Below are positions 5,421-13,415 of a stretch of 31,404 nucleotides of DNA, in pieces; position 1 is the stretch's first letter; the number at the start of each line of letters is the position of its first letter. The translations under genes and the position numbers were made by a program. Origin of the DNA: a virus; IMG/VR virus record IMGVR_UViG_3300017971_000621, positions 1 to 31,404 of that record. One strand, 5' to 3'. The notes beneath the pieces were generated by a model, which was not told the DNA's origin, did no database searches, and saw only the letters and a list, made by a program, of their open reading frames with translations.

Positions 5421-5882
5421 ATGATAGAGAAGGAATTGCCATACCCTCCGAGCATAAACCACTACTATGCCAGGCAGAAAAACGGAGCCGTGTATATAAA
5501 CCAACAGGGGAAGGGCTACAGAGCAGCTGTGATGTATAATTTCAGACATTCAAAGCCCATAGAAGGAAAGCTTAAGTTACACATAGATGTTTTCCCGCCG
5601 GATAAAAGAAAAAGGGACCTCGATAATATCAATAAATGTCTCCTGGATTCGCTGCAAAGTGCCGGGTTAATTAAGGATGATTACGATATTGACCACTTGT
5701 CAATGAAGAGATGTGACGTTGTAGAAGGTGGTAAAATTATTATCAAATTAGAACCAATAAAAGTTGATAACTCTATTGATAATAGTATAGAATCACATAG
5801 CATAGTAGAAGAAATTAAAGCGCTAGACTTAAAGCGCGAGAAACTAAAGAAAAAATTGAAAGAAATGGGAAGCGATGACTGA
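5421..5882 (+). CDS. rusA: RusA-family Holliday junction resolvase
   Basis: Residues 1-110 follow the RusA family: the N-terminal PYPPSINHYY, the strand with DVFPPDKRKRDLDN carrying D66 and D68, then LLDSLQSAGLIKDD with D86/D87, the three acidic positions expected for metal-dependent cleavage. RusA homodimers cut four-way junctions symmetrically to let branched phage DNA be packaged. The C-terminal tail (about 115-153) is an added charged helix, not part of the usual ~120-residue enzyme. The start follows AGGAAGAAT; the end overlaps the small terminase gene by eight bases, tying junction processing to packaging genes. Confidence 0.9.
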   Translation: MIEKELPYPPSINHYYARQKNGAVYINQQGKGYRAAVMYNFRHSKPIEGKLKLHIDVFPPDKRKRDLDNINKCLLDSLQSAGLIKDDYDIDHLSMKRCDVVEGGKIIIKLEPIKVDNSIDNSIESHSIVEEIKALDLKREKLKKKLKEMGSDD

Positions 5883-6399
5883 GACAAAGCAAAGAAAGAA
5901 GCCAGGTCCTAAGCCAAAGAAAAAACCAATTCAAAGAAGAAGAATCAACGAAATAATAAATGAAAGCGGTGCTCAAGTCGTTATTGAGCCACCTAAGACT
6001 CCCCCAATGAAACATCCAGGTGGAAGACCAACTAAGCTAACGCCTGAAATGCAAGACAGAGCTAGGCTTGTTGTAGATAATATTATGTCCCAAGGAGGGT
6101 CAGCTTTAGAGGTTGCCTATGAGCTCGGAATCAGTAGAGAAACCCTTTATGACTGGAAGAAGAATAACCAAGAGTTTTCTGACACTATTACTAAAGGAAT
6201 GATGTCTAGAGAGATTTGGTTTGAGAAACAAGCAAGAAATAACGTAAACAATAAAGAATACAATACGGGATTATTTGGTCTATACGCAATGAACTCCGTT
6301 GGGTGGTCCAGAAGGGACAAAGTCACTAACGAAGTTACCGTCTCAACAACGGTCCAAGAGGCCGCTAACAAGAGATTGAAGAAGGTAGAAGATGAGTGA
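5875..6399 (+). CDS. terS: Terminase small subunit
   Basis: The 174-aa protein starts with a very basic AT-hook-like tail (KKPGPKPKKKP), has GGRPTKLTPEM at about residues 48-58, then a helix-turn-helix (ALEVAYELGISRETLYDWKK) of the kind used by small terminases to recognise phage DNA, and ends with LFGLYAMNSVGWSRRDKVT, a segment commonly seen in phage small terminases. It would form a ring that selects packaging sites and regulates the large subunit. The large terminase lies 1.9 kb downstream, not adjacent, which is unusual. It overlaps RusA upstream and a small ORF downstream. Confidence 0.8.
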   Translation: MTETKQRKKPGPKPKKKPIQRRRINEIINESGAQVVIEPPKTPPMKHPGGRPTKLTPEMQDRARLVVDNIMSQGGSALEVAYELGISRETLYDWKKNNQEFSDTITKGMMSREIWFEKQARNNVNNKEYNTGLFGLYAMNSVGWSRRDKVTNEVTVSTTVQEAANKRLKKVEDE

Positions 6400-6610
6400 T
6401 AAAGAATACGATGTTTTAAATTCCATAGCTTGTAGGTTAAGTGAAACTAATACTGATTGTGATGTAAGTGTTAGGTTTGTTGATGGTGAACTAAAGGTAT
6501 CCATTGCTCCTAAAGGAGAATTTAAAGGAACTGAGTTCATAGAGAGTCCTAAGAAGAAGTACAAGAATAGTAAGCGGAAGTTCAGCAAAGCCCAACAGGG
6601 TAAAATATGA
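6392..6610 (+). CDS. Hypothetical protein, 72 aa, basic C-terminus
   Basis: The ATG overlaps the end of the small terminase gene by eight bases and the TGA overlaps the next start as ATGA. The N-terminal 45 residues look like a small alpha/beta unit (DVSVRFVDGELKVSIA), followed by a Lys/Ser-rich tail (KKKYKNSKRKFSK) that could bind nucleic acid. I do not recognise the family. First of five genes inserted between the two terminase subunits. Confidence 0.65.
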   Translation: MSDKEYDVLNSIACRLSETNTDCDVSVRFVDGELKVSIAPKGEFKGTEFIESPKKKYKNSKRKFSKAQQGKI

Positions 6611-6810
6611 AGGATATAACTATGGATAATCCAGTCGAACAATATGGAAGTGATATAAGTGCTGTTTCTGGTAAGTTTTTAGTTGAGTTTTTAAATTCTA
6701 ATCAGGATTTTCAAGATATGATTATTTATTACAAGAAGGTTTCTAAGACTCTTTCGGATGACGATGTAAGTTTTACGGCAAATTTTATTAGGACGATTGC
6801 AAATGGATGA
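6607..6810 (+). CDS. Hypothetical acidic protein, 67 aa
   Basis: Coupled at both ends: ATGA with the upstream ORF and an eight-base overlap with the next gene's ATG. The product is acidic and mostly helical, with no cysteines, no hydrophobic segment and no recognised motif. Its role is unknown. Confidence 0.6.
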   Translation: MKDITMDNPVEQYGSDISAVSGKFLVEFLNSNQDFQDMIIYYKKVSKTLSDDDVSFTANFIRTIANG

Positions 6811-7804
6811 ATGCGATTGCTACGAGTGTAAGCCTTGTGAATGCCAGTACTGCCTAAAGGCAACTATAAGTGAGCTAGAGGCTGATCTAAAAAGAGAAAT
6901 GCACAGACAAAGAGCTGACAGACAAATAGGCGAAGCCATTGCATCTATGTGTGCAGAAGATCAGGTTGAGTTGTTAAGCGCAACATGCGAAGCGCAAACA
7001 AAGTTAATCACTAGGATCATCATGGATAAGATGGAAGACGGTGTTGATCTGTCCCCATACCTTGATAGTGTTAGAGCTAAATATAACTCGGAAGAAAGAG
7101 ACCTAGAGCTAAGACTATCCAAAGAGACAGCTATACACAAGAAAAAGGCTGCCGATGCAATCAACGAGAATGCTTTATTGAAGGCTGATGTCAGGCGACT
7201 TGAGAAACTCTGTAAGAGGCTTGCAGAAGAAAACATGAGGCTAACACTTCCTTTGAAAGAATGCCTCGATGAAGGAATCATCCCCCTTATTCCTAAACCT
7301 CCGTTGGGTCCCTTGCCTAAGCTAAAGCCCAGTCCTGAGCCTGGTAGCATCTTAAGCTTTAAGAGACCAGAAACAAAATACGTAGGAAAAACTATTTGTT
7401 TCGAAGGTAAGCAATACGTTGTTCATCCTGATTATCCTCTTCGTGAGTTAAACGAAGATGGCTCTCTGACAGAAGTTGAAATATCCTTAGAAGAAATGGT
7501 AGACAAGGAAATGAGACAGGAAGGTTCGGAGCTACAAAGAAAAGTATCTCCTGTAGAGGTGCCCGACCCATGGTTAGAATTGTTAAAGGGATTAAATTAC
7601 TATGACCCTCTAGACTTCTCATCTGTTATTGAAGCATTAGATATGGATGATGGACATGCTGTTGAATTTAGAAGAGGTTATGACTATCTAAGGATCAAGT
7701 TCATTGATAAATACGGTAACTATATGGCTACGTGGTCAAATACTATTAAAGATATGGATATGCTCAAGGGCTTCTATACAAGCTTTAAGGAGTTGTATAG
7801 TTGA
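6803..7804 (+). CDS. Cysteine-cluster coiled-coil protein of unknown function, 333 aa
   Basis: I place the start at ATG 6803, nine bases after AGGA; an upstream TTG at 6797 would add two residues. The N-terminus packs six cysteines into residues 4-17 (CDCYECKPCECQYC), a likely metal-binding knot. Residues about 20-150 are helical with a predicted coiled coil near 95-150 (LLKADVRRLEKLCKRLAEEN). A proline-rich hinge follows (PKPPLGPLPKLKPSPEP, about 164-180), then a C-terminal alpha/beta region (about 190-333). I know no family with this order. It is the largest gene of the insert between small and large terminase. A link to packaging is suggested only by position. Confidence 0.75.
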   Translation: MDECDCYECKPCECQYCLKATISELEADLKREMHRQRADRQIGEAIASMCAEDQVELLSATCEAQTKLITRIIMDKMEDGVDLSPYLDSVRAKYNSEERDLELRLSKETAIHKKKAADAINENALLKADVRRLEKLCKRLAEENMRLTLPLKECLDEGIIPLIPKPPLGPLPKLKPSPEPGSILSFKRPETKYVGKTICFEGKQYVVHPDYPLRELNEDGSLTEVEISLEEMVDKEMRQEGSELQRKVSPVEVPDPWLELLKGLNYYDPLDFSSVIEALDMDDGHAVEFRRGYDYLRIKFIDKYGNYMATWSNTIKDMDMLKGFYTSFKELYS

Positions 7805-7830
7805 CGCTTAGATGGCCTCAAGGTAAGTAC

Positions 7831-8043
7831 ATGTACAAAAAGGACTTTCTTAAGGATTTTAAGGATATCAATAGGATAAAGTCCATGGATGAAGAGGCCT
7901 TCTTAGATGCCATCACAATAGAGAAGAGAGTTGTTTACCTTGATACAACAAAACGTCTTGGACATATAGAGAAACACAGCATGATTAAGGATGCGCTTAC
8001 AGCGTTTATGACTTGGTTTGTGAAGATAACAGATAAAAGATAG
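7831..8043 (+). CDS. Hypothetical protein, 70 aa
   Basis: The frame is open from a TTG at 7801 that overlaps the previous stop, but ATG 7831 has AAGG eight bases upstream and is preferred. The product is Lys/Asp-rich and helical, with a more hydrophobic C-terminal helix (LTAFMTWFVKI) too short and amphipathic for a clear membrane anchor. No family recognised. Confidence 0.6.
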   Translation: MYKKDFLKDFKDINRIKSMDEEAFLDAITIEKRVVYLDTTKRLGHIEKHSMIKDALTAFMTWFVKITDKR

Positions 8044-8052
8044 GATAAAGAG

Positions 8053-8295
8053 ATGACATTTATGGGAAATACAAGACGAGATTGGGAGATTGCTTATCTC
8101 CTTTATTGTCACGAGAAGAAAGAAAAACCATTTTCTCTAATGGATTTAAAGGGATATTGGGAAAGCAAGTGTTATGGTACTCCAGAGCAGATATTGAAAC
8201 TTGGATTAGATTTAATTATCGTAATGGATGAAAATAAAGACACTAGTTATGTTCACAATCTTCTAGATAAAACAATTGAAGCAATAAAAAAATAA
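8053..8295 (+). CDS. Hypothetical protein, 80 aa
   Basis: The ATG follows a short nine-base gap and weak GGATAAAGAG ribosome site; a second in-frame ATG three codons later is possible. The protein is helical with charged surfaces and no recognised motif (DWEIAYLLYCHEKKEKPF near the start). It is the last of the unrecognised genes before the large terminase. Confidence 0.6.
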   Translation: MTFMGNTRRDWEIAYLLYCHEKKEKPFSLMDLKGYWESKCYGTPEQILKLGLDLIIVMDENKDTSYVHNLLDKTIEAIKK

Positions 8296-8318
8296 CATAA
8301 CTATTCTTTACAGGGAAT

Positions 8319-10814
8319 ATGATGGCAACAATAGCAGAAGACATCGTTAAGTTCTGGGATGACCCGTATAAGTTCGTCATATACGCTTTCCCATGGGGAG
8401 AGCCAGGAACACCACTAGAGAAGTACGATGGGCCGGACAAATGGCAGAAGGAGCTTCTCAATCTCGTAAGGGATGAGATAAGAGCTGGTAACCCTCAAGC
8501 TATTCAGATGGCCGTCACAAGTGGGCACGGGGTGGGAAAAGCGCAACCTTCAGATACAATTATAGAGACACCAAAAGGTCATAAACGGTTTGGAGACCTC
8601 GTTGTAGGCGATGAAATCTTTGGTTCTGATGGTAAGTCTCAGAAAGTTATAGCTATCCATGAACAGGGCGTAAAGGACGTCTACCGCGTAACATTCAATG
8701 ACAGAAGATCAACCCTTTGTTGCGCAGATCATCTTTGGCAAGTCACTACACAGGTTGATAGGAAAAAACATAGAGGCCATAGGGTGGTTGACACAAAAGA
8801 AATCAGTGAGAATCTCCACCTCTCCTATCACGTTCCTATGTGCAAACCTGTAGAATATGAGTGCAACGAAGAAACCATTCTGAACCCTTATTTTATTGGA
8901 TATTTATTGGGCAATGGAAGTTTCACCACAAACACAATACATGTGTATTCCGCTGAAATTGGGCATCATGATTATATAGAGACTCTCTTACCAGAAGGAT
9001 GTTCCTTCCGTGGTAAAAAAATGAAATACAAGCATATTTCTTCTGGACCTAATGCAAGGCCTGGATCGAATAAGGTTCTTAATGGGCTCAGATCTCTAGG
9101 CCTTATGGGGTCCTCTTGCGATAATAGGTTTGTTCCTAACGTATATAAATACAATAAATCTTCCGTAAGATTAGAAGTATTACGTGGTCTCATGGACAGT
9201 GACGGAACAATAGCACCAAGGACATCTGATGGCCGTAAGGGATATTATGTCACTTTTTCGACAACTTCAAAAAGTATTAGAGATGATATCATCTGGATTG
9301 TTAGGTCTCTTGGCGGAAGGGCGAACTATTCTAAATTAGGACCCATCACTACCAAATTAAAAGATGGCCGCATCATAAAAGGTAAGCTTGACGTTTACGG
9401 TATTAAGATAAATCTGCCAAACAATATAAACCCTTTTAGGCTTAAAAGAAAAAAGGATATGTACAATGATTATGTTGCCACAGTAAAACGAGAGCCACAT
9501 AATCGTATTAAAAGAATTGAGTTCGTAGGCAAAGCGGATTGTCGTTGTGTAACAGTCGAAAACAAAGATGGTCTATACCTAGCCAATGATTTCATCGTCA
9601 CTCACAACTCCTCACTCACCTCATGGATCATCCTTTGGTACATCTCTACCCGTCCTAACCCTCAGATTCTCGTAACAGCCAACACATTAGCACAGCTTAA
9701 CACCAAGACCTGGCGTGAGCTATCTAAGTGGCATCAACTCGCTATCAACCATGATTGGTTTGAGTGGACAGCAACGAAGTTCTACCTTAAAGAAAAGCCT
9801 GAGACATGGTTTGCGGCAGCTCTCCCCTGGTCTGAACATCGGAGTGAAGCCTTTGCTGGTATGCATGAAGAGAACGTTCTTGTTATCTTTGATGAAGCGT
9901 CAGGTATTGCAGATAAGATATGGGAAGTTGTAGAAGGGGCCATGACAACGGAAGGGGCCATGTGGTTTGCTTTTGGTAACCCGACCCAGAACATAGGGCG
10001 CTTTCGTGAATGCTTCCGTAAGTTCAAGCATCGTTGGAAGCAGTTTAGAATTGATAGCCGAACGGCAAAGATGGCTAACCAAGCCCAGATTGAACAGTGG
10101 AAAGAAGACTATGGAGAGGACTCCGACTTCTTTCTTGTGCGTGTTAAGGGAGAGTTCCCAAGCCGTGCAGCCATGCAATTCATCCCGTCACACCTGGTTG
10201 AGGAGGCCATAGAACGCAATGCAGCAGATCAAAAAGATTTCCCTTATATTGTTGGCGTTGATGTGGCTAGGAGTGATGGTGACAACAGCGTTATTTGTGT
10301 TAGGCAAGGTCGGCGTTTGCTCGTACTTAACAAATATACGGGACTTAACGGAGTTCAACTCACTCATAAGATAGCTGAGATAGCGTCTTCCTTCCCAGGC
10401 TGCACCATCTTCATTGATGAAATAGGTGTTGGGGCAAGTGTGGTTGACCACTGTAAGCTACTAAACATTAGGTTCATTGGTGTTAACTCTGGGGCTGCTC
10501 CTGATAACCCAATGCTTAAGAATCACAGGGCGCAAATGTGGTACAATATGCGTGAATGGTTATCAGAAGGGGGAGATATTCCCAATGATCCAGACCTCAT
10601 TAAGGACCTCATAGGACTTCAATATGACTTCGAAGCATCAACTGACAAGCTCATCTTAGAAAGCAAGAAGGATATAAGGTCACGGCAGGGCTCCCCTGAC
10701 TGTGGTGATGCTCTAGCCCTAACGTTCTCTCAGAAGGTATTACCTCCTAAGCTTATGGTTCAAAAGAGAGCACCAATCCAACAACAACAGAAGTGGGACC
10801 CATGGCACGTGTAA
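8319..10814 (+). CDS. terL: Terminase large subunit precursor with in-frame intein
   Basis: The 831-aa precursor holds a complete ATPase-nuclease terminase interrupted by 356 intein residues (75-430); the spliced protein would be 475 aa, normal for the family. The Walker A motif is assembled only after splicing: GHGVGK (to K74) joins S431-S. Walker B is VLVIFD525-E526, followed by the coupling segment FGNPTQNIGRF. The nuclease domain has D648 (GVDVARSDGDNS), D700-E701 (FIDEIG) and D797 (CGDALAL). It would power DNA into the prohead through the portal encoded downstream and cut the concatemer. Two ATGs (8319, 8322) are possible; the AGGG spacing favours 8322. Residue numbers here count from 8319. 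Confidence 0.95.
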   Translation: MMATIAEDIVKFWDDPYKFVIYAFPWGEPGTPLEKYDGPDKWQKELLNLVRDEIRAGNPQAIQMAVTSGHGVGKAQPSDTIIETPKGHKRFGDLVVGDEIFGSDGKSQKVIAIHEQGVKDVYRVTFNDRRSTLCCADHLWQVTTQVDRKKHRGHRVVDTKEISENLHLSYHVPMCKPVEYECNEETILNPYFIGYLLGNGSFTTNTIHVYSAEIGHHDYIETLLPEGCSFRGKKMKYKHISSGPNARPGSNKVLNGLRSLGLMGSSCDNRFVPNVYKYNKSSVRLEVLRGLMDSDGTIAPRTSDGRKGYYVTFSTTSKSIRDDIIWIVRSLGGRANYSKLGPITTKLKDGRIIKGKLDVYGIKINLPNNINPFRLKRKKDMYNDYVATVKREPHNRIKRIEFVGKADCRCVTVENKDGLYLANDFIVTHNSSLTSWIILWYISTRPNPQILVTANTLAQLNTKTWRELSKWHQLAINHDWFEWTATKFYLKEKPETWFAAALPWSEHRSEAFAGMHEENVLVIFDEASGIADKIWEVVEGAMTTEGAMWFAFGNPTQNIGRFRECFRKFKHRWKQFRIDSRTAKMANQAQIEQWKEDYGEDSDFFLVRVKGEFPSRAAMQFIPSHLVEEAIERNAADQKDFPYIVGVDVARSDGDNSVICVRQGRRLLVLNKYTGLNGVQLTHKIAEIASSFPGCTIFIDEIGVGASVVDHCKLLNIRFIGVNSGAAPDNPMLKNHRAQMWYNMREWLSEGGDIPNDPDLIKDLIGLQYDFEASTDKLILESKKDIRSRQGSPDCGDALALTFSQKVLPPKLMVQKRAPIQQQQKWDPWHV
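8541..9608 (+). other. Intein in terminase P-loop, class 3-like, with LAGLIDADG endonuclease domain
   Basis: The element starts at Ala75 (AQPSDTIIETPKG, block A) and ends ANDFIVTHN with Asn430, followed by Ser431. It has no Cys/Ser/Thr as residue 1. Instead it shows the Trp-Cys-Thr set described for class 3 inteins: W140 in ADHLWQVTT (block B), C410 in RCVTVENKDGLYL (block F) and T428 in VTHN (block G). In class 3 inteins the block F Cys starts splicing. Between the splicing halves are two dodecapeptide motifs, FIGYLLGNGSF (about 195-202) and LRGLMDSDGT (about 290-297), of a LAGLIDADG homing endonuclease. The first lacks its usual acidic residue (N199), so cleavage may be lost. Confidence 0.93.
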
Positions 10815-11215
10815 ATGATATTGGACAAAGAGAGTTTTATGTTTGTTTCTTTGGTGGAATGGATAAGCCAAGTGCTTGGGGTTTTTTCTCAGCCCGTGAG
10901 TTTAGACATATTTTGTTACTCACACCAATTTCTGATAATCAAACTTTAGTAATTGATCCTTTGGTTCATGCGATTAATTTAAATGTCAAAAATCATTCTG
11001 TAGATGTTGTTATTCGCAAAGTAAAAGCTATTGCCGGATGTAAAATAGTAAAATACACTAGGCCTATAAGCCGAAAGAAGAAGTGGCGTTTTCGTGGATT
11101 ATATAACTGCGTAACGCTAACGAAGACAGTTTTAAATATATGGTGTTGGTCTATTACACCAAAGCAACTGTTTAAGTATCTTAAAAGGCAGGGTGGTATA
11201 ATTATAAAAGGGTAG
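10802..11215 (+). CDS. Conserved phage protein after terL; possible permuted papain-like fold
   Basis: From ATG 10802 the protein has 137 residues (an earlier GTG at 10793 overlaps terL). Its outline, FRHILLL at 34-40, VIDPL at 50-54, NCVTLTKTVL at 102-111 and ITPKQLFKYLKRQGG near the end, matches an uncharacterised small family that I recall between terL and portal in many podovirus genomes. A His early (H36) and a Cys at the start of a later helix (C103) is the order seen in circularly permuted NlpC/P60 or LRAT-like hydrolases. Enzymatic activity is therefore a guess; gene position and family outline are firmer. Confidence 0.7.
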   Translation: MARVNDIGQREFYVCFFGGMDKPSAWGFFSAREFRHILLLTPISDNQTLVIDPLVHAINLNVKNHSVDVVIRKVKAIAGCKIVKYTRPISRKKKWRFRGLYNCVTLTKTVLNIWCWSITPKQLFKYLKRQGGIIIKG

Positions 11216-11220
11216 AATTA

Positions 11221-11526
11221 ATGGGATTAGAAACGGCTACAATAGGAGCAATAGCGGCCTCTGCAATCGGTGGTGGTGCTGCTGTACATGGAGCAGTTGA
11301 AGCCAGGCGGTCAGCTAAAAAACAAAGGCTTTTACAAGAAAAAGCACTCCATAAACAATCATTACTTCAACGTCAGCAAGAACAAGCAGCACAAGCAGAA
11401 AAAGAAAGACTACAAAGGGAGCAATCCGATGAGTTGAGCCGACGACGTACTCGTGGACGTAGGAGTTTGTTATCTGGTGATGAAACAGGTGTTGGTCTCG
11501 GTGGCGAAAGAGCGACAACAGGGTAA
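11221..11526 (+). CDS. Small virion-associated-type protein with Gly/Ala N-terminus, 101 aa
   Basis: Residues 4-27 form a small-residue hydrophobic segment (TATIGAIAASAIGGGAAVHG), then a long Gln/Lys/Glu helix (about 28-72) and a basic RRRTRGRRSLLSG motif before a Gly-rich end. Short proteins with this layout are common between terL and portal in podoviruses and often travel with the virion, but the function is not known to me. The segment could also be membrane-active; the charged remainder argues against a classic holin. The start lies after AGAATTA. Confidence 0.65.
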   Translation: MGLETATIGAIAASAIGGGAAVHGAVEARRSAKKQRLLQEKALHKQSLLQRQQEQAAQAEKERLQREQSDELSRRRTRGRRSLLSGDETGVGLGGERATTG

Positions 11527-11552
11527 TAAACTCATAAGGATTACAACAGGGT

Positions 11553-13136
11553 ATGGCAAGAGAAAACATTGAGAAACTCATTAAGAGATACGACAAAGCC
11601 GTAGCAACGAAAGACCTATACCGATCTGTTCATGAAGCCGCTTATGAGTACACTATACCAGCTCGTAACTTGTATAGAGACCAGACCCAAGGCTCATCAC
11701 GTATGAACAAGATATTTGACTCCACGGGAATCCGTGCGGCTCAATCATTCGTTACTAACATGCAAGCTTCTATAACACCGCCTTTTAAGAAGTGGGTGAA
11801 TCTTAAACTTGGTCCTGCCTTTAAAGGGTTCAAGGATAATCCAGAAACAAGTGACCAGTATAAGCAATATGCACAGACGCTAGAGATTGCTACGGAGCGT
11901 GGGTTTTCGATTCTAAACTCCAGTAACTTTAACGGGATTGTTCCTGAGTTCTATTCTGACCTTGGAGTCGGAACGGGAATAATGCTTACCCTTCCGAACC
12001 CTTATGATGATCCAGTTCCAATGAGGTTCGTTGTTGCTCCCATTGAGGAAGTCGCTATTGAGAAGGGACCTGCTGGAACCGTTGGCGCTGTCTTTAGGAC
12101 TAACAAAGTTCCCGTTAGAACCATTCAAGAAACTTGGCCAGATGCGAAGATTTCAGACTCAATCAAAAAAATGATAGAGGATGACGGGTCACAAGAAATA
12201 GAACTTATCGAAGCGTCTTACACCGTTAAGGGTGCTACCTATTACGATATCGTTAAGAAGGATTGCAAAGAGCGCCTTGTTGAACGTCAGTATAAATTTA
12301 ACCCTTGGATTGTGACACGTATTAACAAGTCACCAATAGATGTTTATGGGACGGGTCCATTCATCCAGGCAACACCTGATCTAAGAACATTAAACAAAGC
12401 TAAAGAGCTCACAATGCGTAGTGCTCAGCTTTCGGTTTTTGGTATCTATACCGTTGCCGATAACGACATTGTTAACCCCAATAACCTTGTTCTAAACCCT
12501 GGTACTTTCATTCCTGTCTCAAGGAACTCTGGCCCAAATGGTCCATCCATTGCGCCATTGCCAACGGCTGGTAACTTTAATGCACAGAACTTCTTTGTTC
12601 AGGATTTACAAGCCAGTATTAAGGAGATGTTATTTGATGACAAATTACCACCTGATACCGGACCTGTTCGATCAGCAACTGAGATCGTTGAGCGAATTAG
12701 TAATATCCGCAAAACAACAGGTGTGTTCTTTGGACCCATCAACCAAGAATTTATCCAACACCTATGGACTAACATTCTCCACATTCTGGTTGATCGCAAT
12801 GAGATAGCCATCCCTAAGGAACTTATGACAGTCGATAACTTCTTTGTTGAGGTTGAAGTCTTAAGCCCTATAGCTAAAGAGCAAGACATTGAAGATGTAC
12901 AAAGCGTTGTTGAAGCTTGGCAACTCTATAGCCAAATGGCAGGTCCAGAAGCCGCTAACATGATGTTTAAGATGGAAGAAGTAGGTGAGTATATCGCCGA
13001 TAAGATCGGAGCACCTGTTGATCTTGTAAGAAGCAAGGAAGAGCGAGAAATCGTAATGTCAGATATGCAAGCAGCACAAGCAACGCAAATGATGGCAGAA
13101 GGCGAAATAGAGCAACAACAACTACAGGAAGGTTAA
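11553..13136 (+). CDS. Portal protein (T7-type head-tail connector)
   Basis: At 527 aa this is the length of T7 gp8-type connectors. Typical segments include the N-terminal LIKRYDKAVATKDLYRSVHEA, AAQSFVTNMQASITPPFKKW near residue 70, the FYSDLGVGTGIMLT stretch near 130, FNPWIVTRINKSP near 250 and GPVRSATEIVERISNIRKTTG near 370. It forms the dodecameric ring at one capsid vertex through which the terminase packs DNA and to which the tail attaches. The C-terminus is Gln/Glu-rich (MMAEGEIEQQQ). It sits in the standard place between terminase and scaffold. Assignment is strong. Confidence 0.93.
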   Translation: MARENIEKLIKRYDKAVATKDLYRSVHEAAYEYTIPARNLYRDQTQGSSRMNKIFDSTGIRAAQSFVTNMQASITPPFKKWVNLKLGPAFKGFKDNPETSDQYKQYAQTLEIATERGFSILNSSNFNGIVPEFYSDLGVGTGIMLTLPNPYDDPVPMRFVVAPIEEVAIEKGPAGTVGAVFRTNKVPVRTIQETWPDAKISDSIKKMIEDDGSQEIELIEASYTVKGATYYDIVKKDCKERLVERQYKFNPWIVTRINKSPIDVYGTGPFIQATPDLRTLNKAKELTMRSAQLSVFGIYTVADNDIVNPNNLVLNPGTFIPVSRNSGPNGPSIAPLPTAGNFNAQNFFVQDLQASIKEMLFDDKLPPDTGPVRSATEIVERISNIRKTTGVFFGPINQEFIQHLWTNILHILVDRNEIAIPKELMTVDNFFVEVEVLSPIAKEQDIEDVQSVVEAWQLYSQMAGPEAANMMFKMEEVGEYIADKIGAPVDLVRSKEEREIVMSDMQAAQATQMMAEGEIEQQQLQEG

Positions 13137-13139
13137 TGA

Positions 13140-13409
13140 ATGCTACAGAAGGAAGGTTGGGAGTCTTTAGTGACTCCCGAACAACAGGAATCCAAAGAAC
13201 AGCGTAAAGAGAGGCTACAGCTTAATAAAGATTTCGTAGCAACCTTTAGTACTGAACATGGGAAACGCGTTTTAGATTATTTCAAAAGGTTTACTGTTAA
13301 TTCTCCGTCTTGGTTCCCTGGTTACACGGATGGCCACGCCCAATGGCGAGAGGGACAGAATGCAATCATTAGAGAAATAGAAGCGCGTTTAAAGCAAAAA
13401 GAGGAATAA
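13140..13409 (+). CDS. Bbp19-like conserved phage protein, 89 aa
   Basis: Located between portal and scaffold, four bases after the portal stop, with AGGAAGG upstream. The pattern TEHGKRVLDYFKRFT, then DGHAQWREGQNAIIREIEARL, fits the small family I know from Bordetella phage BPP-1 (Bbp19) and related podoviruses. The N-terminal third is charged and coiled. The molecular role is unknown; the position suggests a head-morphogenesis or virion protein. Confidence 0.7.
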   Translation: MLQKEGWESLVTPEQQESKEQRKERLQLNKDFVATFSTEHGKRVLDYFKRFTVNSPSWFPGYTDGHAQWREGQNAIIREIEARLKQKEE

Positions 13410-13415
13410 TTACAC

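Noticed and set aside
6961-7350. 129-codon open frame on the minus strand
   Set aside because: It lies wholly antisense to the Cys/coiled-coil gene, which has good start and coupling; the product is low-complexity Ser/Leu without family features.
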